From: a bacterium
Lineage (GTDB): Bacteria > RBG-13-66-14
Assembly: GCA_021107695.1 (NCBI GenBank)
Contig: JAIOSI010000288.1
Coordinates: forward strand, 1 to 8,102
DNA: 8,102 bases
Direction of reading: 5' to 3'
This document shows positions 6,654 to 8,102 of the stretch, in pieces (the stretch's first letter is position 1; each line of letters begins with the position of its first letter). Under the pieces are notes generated by a model. The model saw only the letters and a program-made list of their open reading frames with translations, was not told the DNA's origin and ran no database searches. The position numbers were made by a program, and so were the translations under genes.

Positions 6654-6888
6654 GCAGCTTAAAGCTGCACATAGCACCGACCTGCGGTCGGAAAGTCTTG
6701 TTGTACTCTACCGCTTGTCGCTGATAACTAATGAGGTGATTAGCATAGATGAATCCATCCCACGGCGGGGATTAAAATCCCCGCCCTACATTGTGCTGTC
6801 TAAAGCAACACGGAGCGACCAGCGGGAGCGTACTATCTCAAGGTGTTCTGGGTGAAGCCCAGTACTGTGGTACAGCGCACCGCGCTGT
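6654..6888 (-). repeat. Repeat family copy B, 235 bp, stacked hairpins
   Basis: Full-length partner of copy A. Modules: GCAGCTTAAAGCTGC (6654-6668, perfect palindrome); CCGACC-TGC-GGTCGG (6677-6691); 22-nt palindrome at 6764-6785 identical to that of copy A; CTGGGT-GAA-GCCCAG (6848-6862); CAGCGC-ACC-GCGCTG (6873-6887). Relative to A it lacks about 11 bp after CTACCG (A has TCCGCTATTTG) and has small indels around 6803-6832. Its distal end reaches the last base of the stop codon of the 4Fe-4S gene (TAA at 6888-6890), and its proximal palindrome lies 44 nt before the propeller start. It fills nearly the whole intergenic gap. Confidence 0.9.
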
Positions 6889-7748
6889 TAGCGGATGAAC
6901 TCTTCGGCGTCTTCTTCTTTATAGGTGATGAGCGGTGCTTTGGCTTCGGGGTCGAGTCCGGCGACGTAGTCGAAGCGTTCGCTGACGACCTGGCGCAAAT
7001 GTTGGTTGATGAGGTCAAGGGGGATATCTTCGGGGCAGGCACGGGCGCACTCGCCACAGCCGATACAGCGTCCGACGAGGTGGAAGGCGCGGACGAGGTT
7101 CCAGCTCCACTTGCCGATCTCGTGGGCGCTGGTTGCCACCCACTGGGGCTGGTTGGAGTCGGCGATGCAGACCTCGCAGGAGCAGAGCGGGCAGACCGCC
7201 CGGCAGGCGTAGCAGCGGACGCACTTCTCGAACTCCGCCTTCCAGAAGGCAAAGCGTTCTTCACGGGGCTTGGCAGCCATCGCTTTGGCTTCTTCGCTGG
7301 CCTCGTAGGCGGTGCGTGGTTCGGCTTTCTCGGCTTCACCGACGACGTGGTGGACGTTAATCGGCAGCTTAACATCGCAGATCTCGCACTTGTAAGGCGT
7401 TTCGCCGTCCAGCGTTACGCCGTTGCACGCCACTCCGATCAAGACGACATCGTCCATCGTGAACTGGGACTCCTGAATGAGTCCGACGGCGGACTTGGCA
7501 TCGCAGCCTTTGACCACCACGGCGGGCTTCTTCCACTCTGCCTTCAGCAGCTTGTAGCGTTTGTTGAGGTAGCCGGAGAGGTTGTTGTGGCAATGCTCGT
7601 CAAAGACCAGCCGCTCGACCTCGTCGGGCGAGGTGATGAAGACGGGGCGGCGGGCGGTTTCGTCGTAGCCCTTTGTGTAGCCGAGGACGACATCAACCTC
7701 ACCGTCGGTGAGCAGCTTCTTTGCCAGTTCGCGCAGCTTGTTTTCCAC
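6888..7748 (-). CDS. 4Fe-4S dicluster protein with FrhB/FdhB-like N-terminal region (FlxC-like)
   Basis: A 286-residue cytoplasmic iron-sulfur protein. The N-terminal half has KKPAVVVKGCDAKSAVGLIQ (73-92), VACNG (107-110 region) and CEIC (121-124), features of the F420-hydrogenase/formate-dehydrogenase beta-like family. The C-terminal half has two 4Fe-4S motifs: CVRCYACRAVCPLCSCEVC (176-194, C176/C179/C182/C186 plus C189/C191/C194) and CIGCGECARACPEDIPL (228-244, C228/C231/C234/C238). Such proteins sit beside MvhD and HdrA in Flx-Hdr and related clusters and pass electrons between the NAD(P)H side and the Hdr side. The start is GTG at 7748, with AGGAG (7755-7759) 6 nt upstream. The MvhD-like gene ends 83 bp upstream, consistent with one operon. 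The last base of its TAA stop coincides with the edge of repeat copy B. Family is confident; equivalence to FlxC is inference from order. Confidence 0.87.
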   Translation of the reverse strand: MENKLRELAKKLLTDGEVDVVLGYTKGYDETARRPVFITSPDEVERLVFDEHCHNNLSGYLNKRYKLLKAEWKKPAVVVKGCDAKSAVGLIQESQFTMDDVVLIGVACNGVTLDGETPYKCEICDVKLPINVHHVVGEAEKAEPRTAYEASEEAKAMAAKPREERFAFWKAEFEKCVRCYACRAVCPLCSCEVCIADSNQPQWVATSAHEIGKWSWNLVRAFHLVGRCIGCGECARACPEDIPLDLINQHLRQVVSERFDYVAGLDPEAKAPLITYKEEDAEEFIR

Positions 7749-7754
7749 GAAATA

Positions 7755-7759
7755 CTCCT
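7755..7759 (-). promoter_or_regulatory. Ribosome binding site supporting a GTG start
   Basis: AGGAG on the minus strand, 6 nt before the GTG at 7748-7746. No ATG near this position is better placed, so GTG is the likely start of the FlxC-like gene. Confidence 0.7.
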
Positions 7760-7831
7760 GCGATTCTTTTTTAGTTCAATCTCAGACCGCCGTCAGTCGA
7801 CGGTATTCTTAACTGTAGGATAATCAGTCGG

Positions 7832-8102
7832 TTATCTGCTCAGGCTGTGGTACTCGGTGTAGGGACCGAGTTCCCGGGCTTTGTTGGTAACGTCGTAGAT
7901 CAGGTCAACCCACTTCAGCCCCTCGACGGCGGAGACCCAGCTGAAGTGGAGCCTGCGCAGGTCGAAGCCGGTGAAGTCGAGCAGCTCTCGATAGGCTGTC
8001 CAGCGTCTTCGGGCGTGGAAGTTGCCGGTGTTGTAGTGGCAGTCGCCGGGGTGGCAGCCGGAGACCAGGACGGTATCCGCCCCGTTCTCGAAGGCTTTCA
8101 GC
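7832..8102 (-). CDS. mvhD: MvhD/FlxD-type hydrogenase iron-sulfur subunit, C-terminal part only
   Basis: The last 89 codons of a gene entering from the right edge. The translation contains FENGADTVLVSGCHPGDCHY (residues 4-23 of the visible part), then NTGNFHARRR, LDFTGFDLRRLHFSWVSAVE and a terminal ELGPYTEYHSLSR. The GCHPGDCHY motif and the following aromatic/arginine pattern are diagnostic of the MvhD/FrhD delta subunit, a small [2Fe-2S] protein. It links HdrA to a hydrogenase, formate dehydrogenase or Flx module in flavin-based electron bifurcation. Only two of its cysteines fall in the window. TAA is at 7834-7832. An 83-bp spacer with a short CCGTC/GACGG hairpin (7790-7803) separates it from the FlxC-like gene, and no T-run on the transcribed strand suggests termination. 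An hdrA gene would be expected just beyond the right edge; that is a prediction, not seen. Confidence 0.9.
   Translation of the reverse strand, partial: LKAFENGADTVLVSGCHPGDCHYNTGNFHARRRWTAYRELLDFTGFDLRRLHFSWVSAVEGLKWVDLIYDVTNKARELGPYTEYHSLSR

Noticed and set aside
3372..6888. Repeats as a CRISPR array
   Set aside because: Only three copies of about 150-240 bp, separated by genes, with internal palindromes; there are no regular spacers or cas genes.
7790..7803. CCGTC-AGTC-GACGG hairpin between the MvhD-like and FlxC-like genes as a terminator
   Set aside because: The six-base run nearby is A, not T, on the transcribed strand, and the genes are expected to be co-transcribed.
6843..7823. Long plus-strand open frame over the FlxC-like gene
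   Set aside because: It begins inside repeat copy B and is antisense to a gene with two ferredoxin motifs; low-complexity shadow.

Overview
The window is bacterial DNA. It shows Shine-Dalgarno motifs ahead of most starts, ATGA-coupled genes and hairpin-rich intergenic repeats. All recognisable genes lie on the minus strand, so transcription runs from high to low coordinates. Iron-sulfur and flavin redox subunits of the Flx/Hdr/[NiFe]-hydrogenase type point to an anaerobe with flavin- or NAD-linked electron transfer. The sequence alone does not let me name a phylum. Most of the window is GC-rich (40 of 60 bases at 2461-2520), but the island at about 200-2310 is AT-rich (20 G/C of 60 at 1321-1380).

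Layout in transcription order: (1) 8102-7832, the C-terminal end of an MvhD/FlxD-type hydrogenase iron-sulfur subunit. (2) 7748-6888, a two-cluster 4Fe-4S protein with a GTG start. (3) 6888-6654, repeat copy B. (4) 6609-5572, a membrane-anchored protein with an N-terminal zinc ribbon and an outer TolB-like beta-propeller. (5) 5489-5234, repeat copy A. (6) 5210-4455 and 4458-3676, two translationally coupled SagB-type nitroreductase paralogues. (7) 3675-3345, a gap with a CT/GA-rich inverted repeat and a diverged repeat copy C. (8) 3344-2313, a HydB/AsrA/FlxB-like 4Fe-4S protein. (9) 2176-302, a type II restriction-modification pair whose endonuclease closely resembles HindIII. (10) 198-1, the N-terminus of an FAD/NAD(P)-binding HydG/FlxA-type subunit.

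Items 1, 2, 8 and 10 look like one redox complex: an electron-bifurcating or NAD(P)H-linked Flx/Hdr or group 3 hydrogenase module. Its genes are normally adjacent, but here the set is interrupted twice. One block carries the propeller and nitroreductase genes between repeat copies, and the other is the foreign-looking HindIII-type system. The least routine finding is the repeat family: three copies made of stacked hairpins, all in the same orientation just 5' of a gene, with paired compensatory changes in their main 22-nt palindrome. Repeat copies also create false upstream start codons for two of the genes.
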